A DNA stretch of 64,000 bases from Sacculina carcini (Eukaryota; Arthropoda; Thecostraca; Sacculinidae): positions 7,568,928-7,632,927 of the forward strand of contig OU696570.1 of NCBI GenBank assembly GCA_916048095.2, in the 5' to 3' direction. Shown piece after piece: positions 33,866-45,730 of this stretch. The position numbers and the translations under genes were made by a program. Positions within the stretch are counted from its first letter, which is position 1; every line of letters starts with the position of its first letter. Below the pieces are notes generated by a model. The model had not been told where the DNA came from, ran no database searches, and worked only from the letters and a program-made list of their open reading frames with translations.

Positions 33866-36800
33866 TCCAGCGATGGGATGCACTGAGCAAACGGCGCCAG
33901 GACGATAGTGAACATCTGTGTGGAATATTGCAAGAATGCCTGACGAGACGACACCATCAACATCAGCACCGACTGGAGCGAGATTTCGTTTAGCTAATGT
34001 AGACTTGCCGAAATTTGTGTATGACAAGCCTACCTTGTTCTTCTCTCAGTTTCGTCGGTACGCGAGAGTGACCAAGGTTGATGGTCAAACTGCATTTGAT
34101 CTGATGTGTATCGCCATCGGATCAAACTCCAGGTCTGAATGGTTGGCAGACTCAATCGAACACCATGTACAGAAGATGTCTGCACATGAGGAAGTGGTGA
34201 ATGCTGTTGAAGAGCATGTGTTGAAATATTTACAGCCTGAGGTGATGAAAACCAAATTGTTGCAAAATCTTGACGAAGTAAAACTGAAATCAAGTGATAC
34301 TCCGCGTGAATACGTGGAAGAGCTGAGATGCCGCATAAAAGCTATAATGCCGGAGCTGAGTGCCGATTCGTTAAATCGTATGGTGGCTGTTCAAGCCGCC
34401 AAAGGTACACCTGCAGAGTGGTCGCACAAACTAACAGGTGAGTCAATGCAATCTGTTGACGCACTAGTTCATCATATGTCTCTTTTGCATGTGAACAAAA
34501 AATCAGAGCCTACTGCTAGAAGAGATCAAATATCACACAACCGTAAATGTTATACGTGTGGCAAAATCGGTCATATTGCAAGTGATTGCAGGGCAAAACA
34601 GACTTGTGAAAAATGCAAGCTGAGTGGACATTCAGCTGTGAATTGTAGAAATGTGTGTCGGAAGTGTAACAGTAGAGGCCATATCGCCAAGTACTGTCAT
34701 GTGTCAACGTCGCAAGCAGCCAGACGAGTGTTTGTCGGAAAAGGCATACATTTGGATATTTCTGTAAATGGTCATCCAGTTAAAGGCGTAATCGACAGTG
34801 GTAGTGAAAGTACGTTGGTAAACCAACATGTTGCTGAAATGGCTAATCTAAGATTGTTTAAATGCAATAAGCAAATCAATGGAGTTTCTCGAAGTGTGAC
34901 TATTCCTGTAGCTGGGACCAGCACAGCGAAAATTTCCGTTGGTCAAGACTCAGTGTCTCTGGAAGTTGTAATTGTTGATTGCGACGATGAAGTCATACTG
35001 GGAACAGATTTTTTTGCGTGCTGCTGAAGTAAGCATTGATTTTAGCTCTGGTCAAGTGGTGACATTTGGTCGGCCAGTCGAGAAAGAGACGATTGCTACT
35101 GTCTGTCGCTGTGTGGTGCAGTCACACGCTAGCACGTCGCTCCCGGATGATATTGAAGCCGATATTGATCATACCATCGAACAGAACATCAGAGGACATG
35201 TTGATCTTTCTCATATGTCACCAAGGGATAGATGCAGTGTCAGTCAAATTCTTGCTGAGTATCCAATTATGTCCGAACAAGGAGAATTGGGCCAAGTTTC
35301 GATTGTGGAGCATGGTATTACGCTGAGTGAAACTCCGAAGCAGAGGAAACCGTATCCTGTACCGCCTGCATTGCGACATGTCGTTCGAGAACAGGTCAGT
35401 GATATGTTGAGTAAAAATGTTATTCGCGAGTGCTATAGCCCGTTTGTAAGCCCTGTTTAATTGGTTCGTAAACGAGGCTCAGACAAGTATAGATTTTGCA
35501 CGGATTTTCGTGAATTGAATAGATGCACGGTGAAGGATCGCTTCCTGATGCACAGAATTGAGTCACTTTTGTCATCCATTTTGCCTAATAGCTCTGTGTT
35601 TACTCAAATAGACCAGACAGCGGCTTATTGGCAGGTCAAGATAAAGGAGGAAGACCAAGATAAAACAGTTTTTGTCACTGAAGAAGGTCAGTACTGTTAT
35701 TGCACGTTAGCTTTTGGTTTGTGTAACGCACCAGCTACGTACCAGAAATTAATGACGAACATTTTTCGGGATATGCTTTTCAAGTCAGTCGCAGTTTATC
35801 TTGATGATACACTTATTTTCAGTGAAAACATGGAGAACATCTGAGTGTGTTGAGAGAAGTTTTCAGAAGATTGCATGATCACGGAATGAAACATAATGCT
35901 TCCAAGTGTCGTATCGCATGTGAAGAAGTAACGTTTTTATCTCATGTTGTCAGCAAAGGATGTATCAAAACTTCGTCCAGTAATGTAACTCCTATTGTTG
36001 ACTATAAAACGCCAGAAAGTATCCAAGAGATACAGCGTTTCGTCGGAATGGCCAGATATTATCGTCACTTGATTCCAGATTTCAGTATTCGTTGTTCAGG
36101 CTTGACAGATTGTGTTAAGCAAAACAATTCAAAACTTGTGTGGACAGCTGAGGCAGAGAAATCTTTCAATGATTTGAAAAAATCTCTTGCAGAGTATCCC
36201 GTCGTACGACCGGTTGATACTAAATTGGGTTTTAAGGTTACAACTGATGCGTGTAGTCGAGGATGGGGAGGCACTCTCAGTCAAGAGGAGAATGGTCGTG
36301 AATATGTTGTATCGTATGCATCGGGAAAGTGGACTGAGGTTCAGTCTCGGTATTCAACAACGGAAATTGAACTTTTGGCTGTCATTCGAGCTATTCATAA
36401 ATTAAGATATCACCTAACCGGCGTCAAATTTGTGATTGTGACTGATCATCAAGCGCTCAAATGGTTATGGCGCTTGGAAGGAACCTCAGGGAAGTTGGCG
36501 CGTTGGATAATGTACTTGAGTCAATACGACTTTGAAATCCAACACAGAGAAGGTTTCGATATACCACACGTTGATGCATTATCACGAGCGTTACGTACGA
36601 TCGTCCGTGTTCTGAAAGTAGGAGACCGTGTTATGTTGAAATCGTACTTGAGGGAAAGGGGTAAAACCCAGATACTTTCTCATCGTTATATAGGTCCTTA
36701 TGTGATTACGAAAGTATTGCGTCCTGATTATGTTATTCGTTGTATCAATGGTAGAAGGAGACCAATACTTGTGCATGGCAGTAACTTGAAAAGAGTTTCA

Positions 36801-37220
36801 GAAAGGATCAATCGGCACGACTCTGAGACAGAACGACCTGGGCAAATTGTTGAAGAAAATCAACAATTGTCGGACGATGAATCAAGTGTGGGTGATGAAG
36901 CGAGGATCGACGCTGAAGCTCTACATGGGTCGTAGGAGGATTATGACAACGCTGAGTGTTCCAGTCGCGAAGATAGACCTACAGATACAGAACATTCGCC
37001 GAGGCTGTATCAAACTCGAAGTGGTCGTCACGTGCGGCCGCCCCAAATGTACTCACCATGATTATTTGTTATGCGAATGTCAAATTGCTGTTGTGTTCTC
37101 ATGTTGTGTTAGACATTCGTGTTGTGTTATTTGTGATATTCGTGCTCATATCTAACCCAGTGTTGAGTTGGAGATTCGTTTAAGCTGCAGAACGAAACGT
37201 TTTAAAAAAATCGGGGAGGG

Positions 37221-37713
37221 TGTTATGGGCTTGGTATTGCGTTGCGTGCATTTCGATGTGTTCATTCGATATGTGTAGCGCGTTCATTTGTAGCGTTCAT
37301 TTGATATGTGTAGCGTATGTGTAAGGTGCAACGCGTCATGTAGCTGAGCGAACGTCAGGCTGCCCGTGCGTATGTCTGTGTGTATGTGTCTCTGTATGTC
37401 TGTGTGTCATGTGCGTCGTCGCTGATTGGCTGTGAGGATTGAACGATTGCTAGTTGCGCGAGCTGTGAGAGCTCTGTATTACTTCTGTGTGAGTGTATGA
37501 GTGTGTTTGCGTTAGTAGTGTTCAGCGAGGCTTCACTGTGTGTGTTCGGTCTGTGTGACCAAGCTGTACCGCTGTGTGCGAAATAAGTGTTGCTACCACG
37601 TGCGCTGTGTGTGTGATCTTTGTGTGCTAGTTCTTATTGTTTTAATTTCTTCATTTGTCCACTGTCGCCGCATCGTTTGCAATACATCGTCTGTTCCAAA
37701 CTCGGCCAACGTT

Positions 37714-37717
<4 letters not shown>
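37221..37717 (+). repeat. 3' LTR of the Gypsy fossil
   Basis: 497 bp, directly after the purine-rich tract and directly before a (TA)n run. Confidence 0.92.

Positions 37718-37760
<43 letters not shown>
37718..37760. repeat. (TA)n microsatellite
   Basis: Continuation of the TA repeat seen at 33319-33367 on the other side of the Gypsy fossil. Confidence 0.93.
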
Positions 37761-37764
<4 letters not shown>

Positions 37765-37854
37765 TAAAGTTTTGTTTAAGCGTAGATCTTACATTTACTT
37801 CTGGTTTACACAGGTTGCGATGACTAATCATATGCTTTTCTTTCAGGTACTAAA

Positions 37855-38045
37855 TGTGGTAAAATATACTCTTATTATTATTCATCTCACTTAACTTGGC
37901 GCGGTTGCTTCGTATGGGGTGTGTTGGCGGTTTTCGGTGATTGTTTTGTTTACGTTCAGCTTCTTTGTGAGCATGCTGTTTTTGTGTTCAATTGAAGTTA
38001 AATAAAGCCTTATCTTTGTGAATCTTCTTTATTCGGGCTACTACA
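37855..38045 (+). repeat. 5' LTR of the Gypsy fossil
   Basis: 191 bp, starts TGTGGTAAAATATACTC and ends GGGCTACTACA. Contains an AATAAA motif near 38000. Confidence 0.9.
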
Positions 38046-41000
38046 ATTAATTTCACTTCAATTTTGTTATGGATGTCTTCGTCCGGTCGTTCCGGTCGTT
38101 CGTTCGTATGGTCTATCTTCGTCCTGAACGATTTGACGTAGATCCCTCCGCAGACAACGCAGCTGGTGCCTGGAAACATTGATATCGCACTTTGGATGTA
38201 TTTCTAGAGTCTATTCAGTCTCACCAGCCGAACAAATTGCATGTGCTATTCAACTATGTTTCTCCGAAAGTTTTCGAAATTGTGTCAGATTGTGAAACAT
38301 ACGAATTGGCTATTGAGGCTCTCAAATCGTTGTACGTGCGTCCTCCAAACGAGGTATTCGCGAGACATTTGCTTTTCACTCGTTCACAAAAACCTGGGGA
38401 GACGGTGGACGACAATTTTTTTTAGAAATCTGAAGCAGCTGAGTGCCAACTGCAATTTCAAAAATGTATCTGCCAACGTGTATAGAGATGAGAGTGTCAG
38501 AGATGCTTTTATTCGTCTTTCATCACATAATATGAGACAGCGGCTGCTGGAAAACCTGTATTTGACTCTAGACTCTGCGATCGAACAGGCTAGAAGACTC
38601 GAAGCTGCACAATCGAACGCTGACTGTTTTCTCAGAAATTCTCATGACTCAATGCGCCTCCGCTGTGCCTATTGTTCCAGCGCCCCACCTTCCTCCGGGC
38701 CCAGTCAGCTCAAATGAAGTTGTCATTTCGGAAGGTGCTGCGGCAACAAATCCGTCCTGCTTTTTCTGCGGAAATGACCGTCACAGTAGATCTCGCTGCC
38801 CGGCCCGTGATGTCATCTGTCACAAATGCAAGAAAAAGGCCATTTTGCCAAAGTCTGTCACTCCCGACCAACCGTTGCCGCCACCGGCGGTGATGATGAT
38901 AGGTCATCTATTTTGGCCACTACGAGTTCACTCAAGAAAGCCACAATGTTCATTCTCGTCAACAACTCCATTGTGGACGCGCTCGTTGACACTGGCAGCT
39001 CAGAGAGCTTCATTTCGTCAGAAGACGCTGAAAGGTTGAGGCTGAAGGTGAAGTATTCGAAGGAATCTGTATCTATGGCTACAGCGTCGTTGAAATCCCA
39101 AACAGTAGGGTATTGCAGCGCCGACTTGGTCGCGAAGGGAGTTGATTATCCGAACACCAAATTGTCTATCTTTGAAAACCTGTGTTGTGAGACCATACTG
39201 GGTCACAATTTTCTCATACAGCATGAATCAGTGCGAGTGTGTTTTGGTGGCAGTAAACCATCTCTGCAGGTATCAGCCGCTCAGTCGCTGACCCCTGCAA
39301 ATTTGGAGTCACCTTCGTTATTCGCTAATCTCTCCAAGAACTGAGCTCCCATCGCGGCTGGATCTCGGCGATACTCCGAAGACGACTCGAATTTCATCAC
39401 CTCTGAATTTGAGAGACTGCTCAAACTGGGTGTCATCGAGGAAAGTACCGCTCCATGGAGATCACAAGTCTTAGTTTGTAAGCATAACACCGGAAAGAGA
39501 CGCATGGTGATCGATTATTCCTATACCATCAATAAATTTACCCAACTTGATGCATATCCTTTGCCAAATTTAGATGATCTAGCTAACAAAGTCGCAAAAT
39601 TCAGCGGTTTTGTAAGATCGATTTGGCCGAAGCGTACAATCAGATTCCAATCAAGGATGGTGACAAGCTATACGCTGCGTTCCAGGCCGGTTCGAAACAT
39701 TACCATTACCGCCGGATTCCTTTTGGAGTCACTAATGGAGTTTCGTGCTTCCAGAGGGTAATTTCGAAGATCATAGACGATTTCAAACTTTCTAACACTT
39801 TCGCTTATCTCGATGATATTATCATCTGTGGACATGATGAATCCAGTCTGACGGCAGCGGTCGAAAGATTCCGTAAAGCCGCTAATGCTCTGTATCTCAC
39901 ACTCAATTCGGATAAGTGTGCATTCAACACCGACAGTATTAATTTTCTCGGATATCTCATCACTCATGGGGAACTCCGTCCTGATCCTGATCGTGTCCAG
40001 TGTTTTCGAGACATGCCTCTCCCTACTAACGACCGGGCGCTCAAGCGATTGATGGGTTTGTTGTCGTATTACTCTCGGTGGGTCTCGAATTTTTCATCGA
40101 AAATATCACCCTTGTTGAATGCGTGTTTTCCACTGTCTAAGAAGGCTGTAAACGCCCTGAATTGTGTCAAATCGAAAATTATAAATGGCGTCATCTCTTG
40201 TGTTAATGAGAAAATTCCATTTTGTGTCGAGTCCGATGCGTCTGATGTTGCCATCGCCGCCACGCTAAGTCAAGCAGAACGCCCGTTGCGTTCTTTTCGA
40301 GGAGGCTAAACGTCTCCGAACGAAAGTACCCTTCAGTTGAAAAAGAGGCTATGGCGGCCATTGAAGCCATTCGTCGATGGAGACACTATCTGTCGGGTCG
40401 ACGTTTCACTATGATCACGGATCAACGGTCTGTAGCTTTTACGCTCGACCAGTCACACTCCAGCAGAATAAAAAACGAAAAGATTCTCCAGTGGAGGATC
40501 GATCTGGCAAATTTCAGGTACGACATCAAGTATCGACCGGGCTCTGAGAACGCCCCGGCCGATGCCTTGTCACGTGTGTGCGCTTCTACTGGTTTCGCCG
40601 CATTATCCAAGCTGCACGGTCACTTGTGCCATCCGGGCATCACCAGAATGTATCATTTCATCAAATCGCGAAACCTTCCGTATTCTCTAGATGAAATTCG
40701 TCGTGTGTGTTCGAATTGTCGTGTCTGTGATGAATGTAAACCTCGTTATATTAAGCCTAACAATACTCCTCTGAGCAAGGCCACCTCGCCTTTCGAGAGA
40801 CTCAGCGTCGACTTTAAAGGGCCGATTCCCAGTGCGACAAGGAATAAGTACAGCTTCACCGTCATTGACGAGTACTCGCGGTACCCATTTTCGTTTGTTT
40901 GTGCTGATGTTTCAGCTACTACTGTTATTCAGTGTCTCAGCCAATTGTCTGTTCTGTTCGGCATGCCTGCTTATGTGCACTCCGACCGTGGTGCCGCATT

Positions 41001-41776
41001 CATGTCTCAGCAACTCAAGGACTATCTCCAGATGCGTGGAGTTGCGACAAGTCGTACAACTCACAGGGTAACGGGCAATGCGAGAGACTCAATGGAACAC
41101 TTTGACGCACATTGTCTCTTGCTCTCAAGAGCAGAGGTCTACCCGTGCAAAACTGAGAACAGGCGCTACCAGAAGTTCTACATTCGATTCGTTCTCTACT
41201 GTGTACTTCGACGAACTGTTTTCCTCATGAAAGGATGTTCTCGTTCAGCCGTCGGTCTGTCACCGGGCAGTCGGTTCCCTCGTGGCTTCTCACGCCTACT
41301 CGAGCTCCAATGAAAAGGCAGAACGTGAGCTCAAAATACGCTGATTCTTTTGAGGAAGTCGATGTCCTGGAGACAAGTCCATCGCACGCTTACGTGCGTA
41401 CGCTAGACGGTCGTGAGTCCACTGTTTCATTGAGACACTTGGCTCCCGCTCCTGCTGCTGTGAACAGTGAAGACGACGGTGCTGCTGGAAATGAACATTC
41501 TTTCCAGCCTCTTTGTCGTCCGAATATTTCAGTGAATACTTCGCACGAGTCGAGAGTCAACTCGAGTGATCTGGGGCAAGATAATGCGGAAGACCAGCCG
41601 GCGGTTAATGCAGACGAGGTTACAATAGATCGTTCAACGACTGATGCTTCAGAGGATTCTGCTTCTTGTCCGTCGATGCCGAGACGTAGTTCTCGCCGTA
41701 CACGCCCTCTTGTCAGGTTTTCATTGGTTGATCCCTGATTGTCTATGTGCCACTAATTGTATCAAGGGGGATAGAA

Positions 41777-41967
41777 TGTGGTAAAATATACTCGTATTAT
41801 TATTTTTCTCACTTAACTTGGCGCGGCTGCTTCGTATGGGGTGTGTTGGCGGTTTTCGGTGATTGTTTTGTTTACGTTCAGCTTCTCTGTGAGCATGTTG
41901 TTTTTGTGTTCAATTGAAGTGAAATAAAGCCTTATCTTTGTGAATCTTCTTTATTCGGGCTACTACA
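41777..41967 (+). repeat. 3' LTR of the Gypsy fossil
   Basis: 191 bp, differs from the 5' LTR at about seven positions. Confidence 0.9.
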
Positions 41968-42068
41968 CTAATGTTAATTTTTCTTTTCAGGAACTTGGTG
42001 AAGGTGCTTCTGGCTGATGCTGTTCTGCTGTGAACTTTCTTTGTGTGTGTTACTGGCTCGTTACAACA

Positions 42069-42640
42069 ATGAATGAACCAAGTGAACCGTCAACTAGCAA
42101 CTTGAGTAACAATCCAACTGATTGGAACTTGTGCATCCTCTGTCAAAACGATGCATCTGAGCAATTACAATGTCCTGCCAACAGCAAAGGGAAAGGGGGG
42201 CTGGTTGGACAACACTTGCCAACAACCTGAGTCGCCTGCAGAAATGGAATTCCCTTCAATTTTCCCTTGACCTTGCCAGAATTTACCAAGGGAAGGGCCT
42301 AGAGACCAGCTTTAGAGACAACTGTGCAAAGTGGCACAAATCGTGTTTCCTCAAGTGTAATAACCAAACCGTGGAAAGAGCTGAGAAGAAACGAAATTCA
42401 GTTGGTGATGAAACAAGCCCTCGTCAGCTCACTAGAAGAGGCGTGTCTGCCACTATTTCATGCCTGTGTTTCCTGTGTGACACTGTGACAAAGGAAAAAC
42501 TTCATAATGTTGAAAAACACTGTGTTGATGAAAAGGTTAGAAATTGTGCATTTGACCTTCAGAATGAGAAACTGATTGCAAAGCTTGCTGATGGTGATTT
42601 GATAGCTCAGGAAGCAAAATATCACTTGTCACTTGGGATC
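42069..42640 (+). pseudogene. Cysteine-rich protein of unknown function, frameshifted and cut short
   Basis: The start MNEPSEPSTSNLSNN is followed by WNLCILCQNDASEQLQCP, a frame change at the G-run near 42197, then WTTLANNLSRLQKWNSLQ, DNCAKWHKSCFLKCNNQTVERAEKK, CLCFLCDTVTKEKLHNVEKHC and KLIAKLADGDLIAQEAKYH. Paired Cys and His (C-x2-C, C-x3-H-x2-C, C-x2-C) suggest zinc binding. From memory, uncharacterised proteins with the same order (CxxC, KWHKSC, LAKLSAGDxIAQEAKYH) occur in many copies in invertebrate and fish genomes, often near mobile elements; I cannot confirm this here. A possible splice acceptor (TTTTCTTTTCAG) lies at about 41981-41992. Homology stops where the next Gypsy fossil begins. 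Confidence 0.55.
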
Positions 42641-44520
42641 TTTGGCTGATAATTTGTTGTACCTCGTCTCCTCTTTACGCTGCTTCTACTCCCCCACTGC
42701 GTCGCAGACATCAGCTTTGCGCTGCCAATCGGGGGCGTATGCTGACGAGTGCGCCGGAACAGACGATCGCATCGGGTGCCCGAAGACGATTTGGGCCGGC
42801 GACCGTCCATCTCGACCGGGCGAATTCCGCATCTCTAGAAGACCTTCTGTCACGGCATCATCGTCCAGATTTCCGTTGGTCGACGCTTGCTGGGGCAGGT
42901 GTTTGCTGCGCTTCACGGCATACTCTGCATGTCCGTGACTTTGCGGGAACTCCGGACTGCTTATTGAATGTTCGACATGCCAGCGCTGTAAAACATCATT
43001 GTTCTGCGCGCCATAAACTGTGGTCCCCCATCGCTTCGCAGGCGATTTGGGACACCATACAAGGCAAAAAGCTGTCGCAGAGTTCTAATCAGGTGACAGG
43101 ACGTGGCGTCACTTCGGGGGCACCCCACAACGAGAGGCCAATTGGAGAGTCTGTCCACATACACTAGGTACGTCCGGCCACCATACTGGAAATATTCCGA
43201 CTACACGTTCTCAAAAATTCTAGACGTTTTATCGTTGTTTCGCCAATTTGATGTCCAGGGCGGTCGTTCCCTGCGATATTCTGCGTCTGCGCGACCGCAG
43301 ACTGATGGAATGGGCCATTTTCTCATCTTTCACAGAAGCACGTGCCATTGTCAGCTGCTGTGGAAACGTTTTGTGTGTGATGTCCAAATCCACAGCGTCG
43401 CACCACGAAAGCAGTGAGTCCGTGGCGGCTGGCACCACATAAAGTTGGGTGCGACATGAAGCATCTCCCAGTGTGAGTACAGCACTGCATGTGCCGAGGC
43501 AAATCAGACGGCTATCATTGGCAGAACAGAGGCGGTCCTGACACACAGTCAACTTCTGACAGTCTAGGCCAACCTTCCGAGCAGTGGTCGCGTTGATGAC
43601 GCTCACTTTCACGCCAGTATCAGCGATCCACTTTACATCCACTGCGCTCTTGCCTTCTACAGCTACTGAAATCGACCCGTGGGCGCCTTTCGTTTGGTCG
43701 CTCCTTTTCTGATATCCGCCACGGTGATGCGGCGTATCGTTTGGTCGTCGTCCTTCACAATGCCAACACGAACCTGTTGATTTTTATTACGGCCTTTGCC
43801 AGCAGGTTTTTGTCTCGACCGACACATACTAGCAAAATGTCCGGTTTTACCGCACGTGTTACAGGACCGGCCAATCGCGGGATAATCATGGTCACCCGCG
43901 TACGAGTATCCACAACGCTGATACGTGTGTGACGTCATACTCTTGTCACTTGCTGTCACATCTCTTTTTACAGCATGTTCAACTGCTCGACATGGTGCTT
44001 TTTGAAGCTCAATAGAAGATGGGTTCACAGATGCGTTTTCTCATGACCGGCATATATCTATAACTTTGCCAAGATCGGCGTTTTTTCTTGCAGCATGCGG
44101 TGCGATGCCTGGGAGCCATTGCTACCCATAATTACTTTGTCACGCAGTCTATTGTCCTTGCAGACTTCATAAAATTACAAAAAAACATTTCTCTGGCAGC
44201 TCATATAGAATAATCAAAGCGTTCCCCTATCTGTTATTTTCTTAGGTAGAAATTGCGGCGGTCGAGCACCACGTTCCTTTGTGACCTGAGATGTGATTCC
44301 ATTAGGGCGACACGCTCACTGAGACATGTTCCGTCAGTGATATTTAAGCTAAAACGCAAAATACGGCTCCAATCTTCATCTACAGCGGCGTGAAGCACGG
44401 CCTGCTGTTCTTTGAGAGACAGTTCAGACACGAGACACGAGATACGCCAAGCGGATTTGACCGTTGAATTTGTATCGCCATATGTCAAAATCAATTAAAG
44501 ACGCGTCAGACTGTAGCACA
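42640..44520 (-). mobile_element. Gypsy-kin fossil, reverse strand
   Basis: Reverse-strand pieces of a Ty3/Gypsy-like element: gag (about 44.23-44.49 kb), a zinc-knuckle region (CNTCGKTGHFASMC, about 43.7-44.0 kb), protease (IADTGVKVSVINATTARKVG, about 43.6 kb), integrase core (MYVDRLSNWPLV, LRSDGGPQFMA, about 43.0-43.16 kb) and an integrase C-terminal stretch (GRSPAQIVFGHPMRS, about 42.8 kb). No LTRs were found. It is an old, much-broken copy. A matching type of RT lies on the opposite strand just beyond (44880-45730). Confidence 0.7.
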
Positions 44521-44879
44521 GGAACAGGGTTCGATGGCACTTTTATGGGGCGGCTTTGTTCTCGGTAAACGTCCGCGTTCTAGTGTGGACCAGTTTGTTG
44601 TGGCACTGCGTGCATAAGTCTGTCTAGAGTGGCTTCTCGCTGGACAGAATATTCAATGAATTATGACACCAATTGAGACAGTTTTTTTCTTGTTGTTACA
44701 TAATAATCAATCAATCCAAACAAGCAGAAATAATCCCCACAAATAACAACAAAAATACAACGTTACTACACAAGCGGCTGCGCCATGTGTAGTCTTACAC
44801 TTTTATAGGGCGGCTTTCAAATAGAGAGCCGACCGCTCATGAATGGGTTGAACATGCTGCTCTCTTCAAAAACAGATTC

Positions 44880-45730
44880 CTGAAAGTGTTCAGACCTGAA
44901 GGGGCCCTTCCATGTATGGTAGGTCTACCCAAGCGGATGGAACGTGAGCAGGAAGCCAAGCCACACAGCATCCACGCGCCGAGGAAAATCCCGGTCACGT
45001 ATCGTCGGCACATCAAAACCAGTCTGGACGAATTGGAGCGTCAAGATATAGTAGAAAAAGTGATCCATCCTACCGAATGGTGCAACCCGATAGTGCCAGT
45101 GCCAAAGCGTGACAATACCGGTAAGATGGTAGGATGTCGACTCACGGTGGATTTGACGAAACTAAACAAGTACGTGCGTCGACCGTTGTACCCAGTCACC
45201 GTGCCTTTGCACGCTGTGGCTGAAATACCAACGCATACCAAGTATTTCACTACGATCGACGCCAAGCAGGGGTATTTTCAAATGCCGATTCACGAGGAAG
45301 ATCGTGACCTGACCTGTCTCATAAAACAGTGGGGCGATATCGTCTGAAACGCGCTCCCATGGGTCTCGTATCCAGCGGCGATGTGTTTAACCACCGCTGT
45401 TCCAGGGCGTTGTCTGGGTGTAACCATCTTTCGCAGGTAGTAGACGATATGATGATAGGTAACGAAAAACACGACACCCACTTAGAAAATGTGTGGAATG
45501 TACTGCAACGATGTGAGGAGAACGGTATCACGCTGAACGAAGAAAAGTTCTCGTTTGGGCTTTCGTCTGCAATCTTCTGTGGATTTCGCATAGATATAAG
45601 TGGTTACACGGTGGACCGAAACAAAGTTGCTGCAATAACCGAATTTCCGATTCCGACGAATCAGTCCCGAGTCAGATCTTTTTCAGGTCTCGCTAGCCAG
45701 CTCACTAATTTCTCGACATAAATCGCCAAC
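44880..45730 (+). mobile_element. Gypsy-kin reverse transcriptase fossil, forward strand
   Basis: Forward-strand RT region with KPHSIHAPRKIPVTYRRHI, DIVEKVIHPTEWCNPIVPVP, RLTVDLTKLNKYVRRPLYPV, YFTTIDAKQGYFQMPI and VVDDMMIG. This type of RT commonly belongs to elements whose protease has an ADTG motif, such as the one on the reverse strand next to it, so both parts may come from one rearranged element or from two related ones. Broken. Confidence 0.7.

Larger units (their letters stand above)
33368..37717 (+). mobile_element. Gypsy-type LTR retroelement fossil inserted in (TA)n
   Basis: A forward Ty3/Gypsy-like element of 4.35 kb with LTRs of 498 and 497 bp. Gag with three CCHC zinc knuckles (CYTCGKIGHIASDC, CEKCKLSGHSAVNC, CRKCNSRGHIAKYC) lies at about 33.9-34.7 kb, then protease (IDSGSESTLV), reverse transcriptase (VYLDDTLIFS, about 35.8 kb), RNase H (TTDACSRGWGGTL, about 36.25 kb) and an integrase C-terminal region. 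A purine-rich tract (AAAATCGGGGAGGG) precedes the 3' LTR. The LTRs differ at about 1% of positions, which suggests the youngest LTR insertion here. It is broken, with a few breaks. Confidence 0.9.
37855..41967 (+). mobile_element. Gypsy-type LTR retroelement fossil
   Basis: A forward Ty3/Gypsy element of 4.1 kb with 191-bp LTRs and flanks CTAAA / CTAAT, read as a 5-bp target duplication with one mismatch. Parts in order: gag with a zinc-knuckle region (about 38.1-38.9 kb), protease (LVDTGSSESFIS, about 38.98 kb), reverse transcriptase (FAYLDDIIICG, about 39.8 kb), RNase H, integrase zinc finger (HLCHPGITRMYHF) and core (VDFKGPIPSAT, VHSDRGAAFMS, about 40.6-41.1 kb), and a C-terminal RHLAPAP region. 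The LTRs differ at about 4%. Broken, with several breaks. The fossil at 47405-49790 is a relative. Confidence 0.9.
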
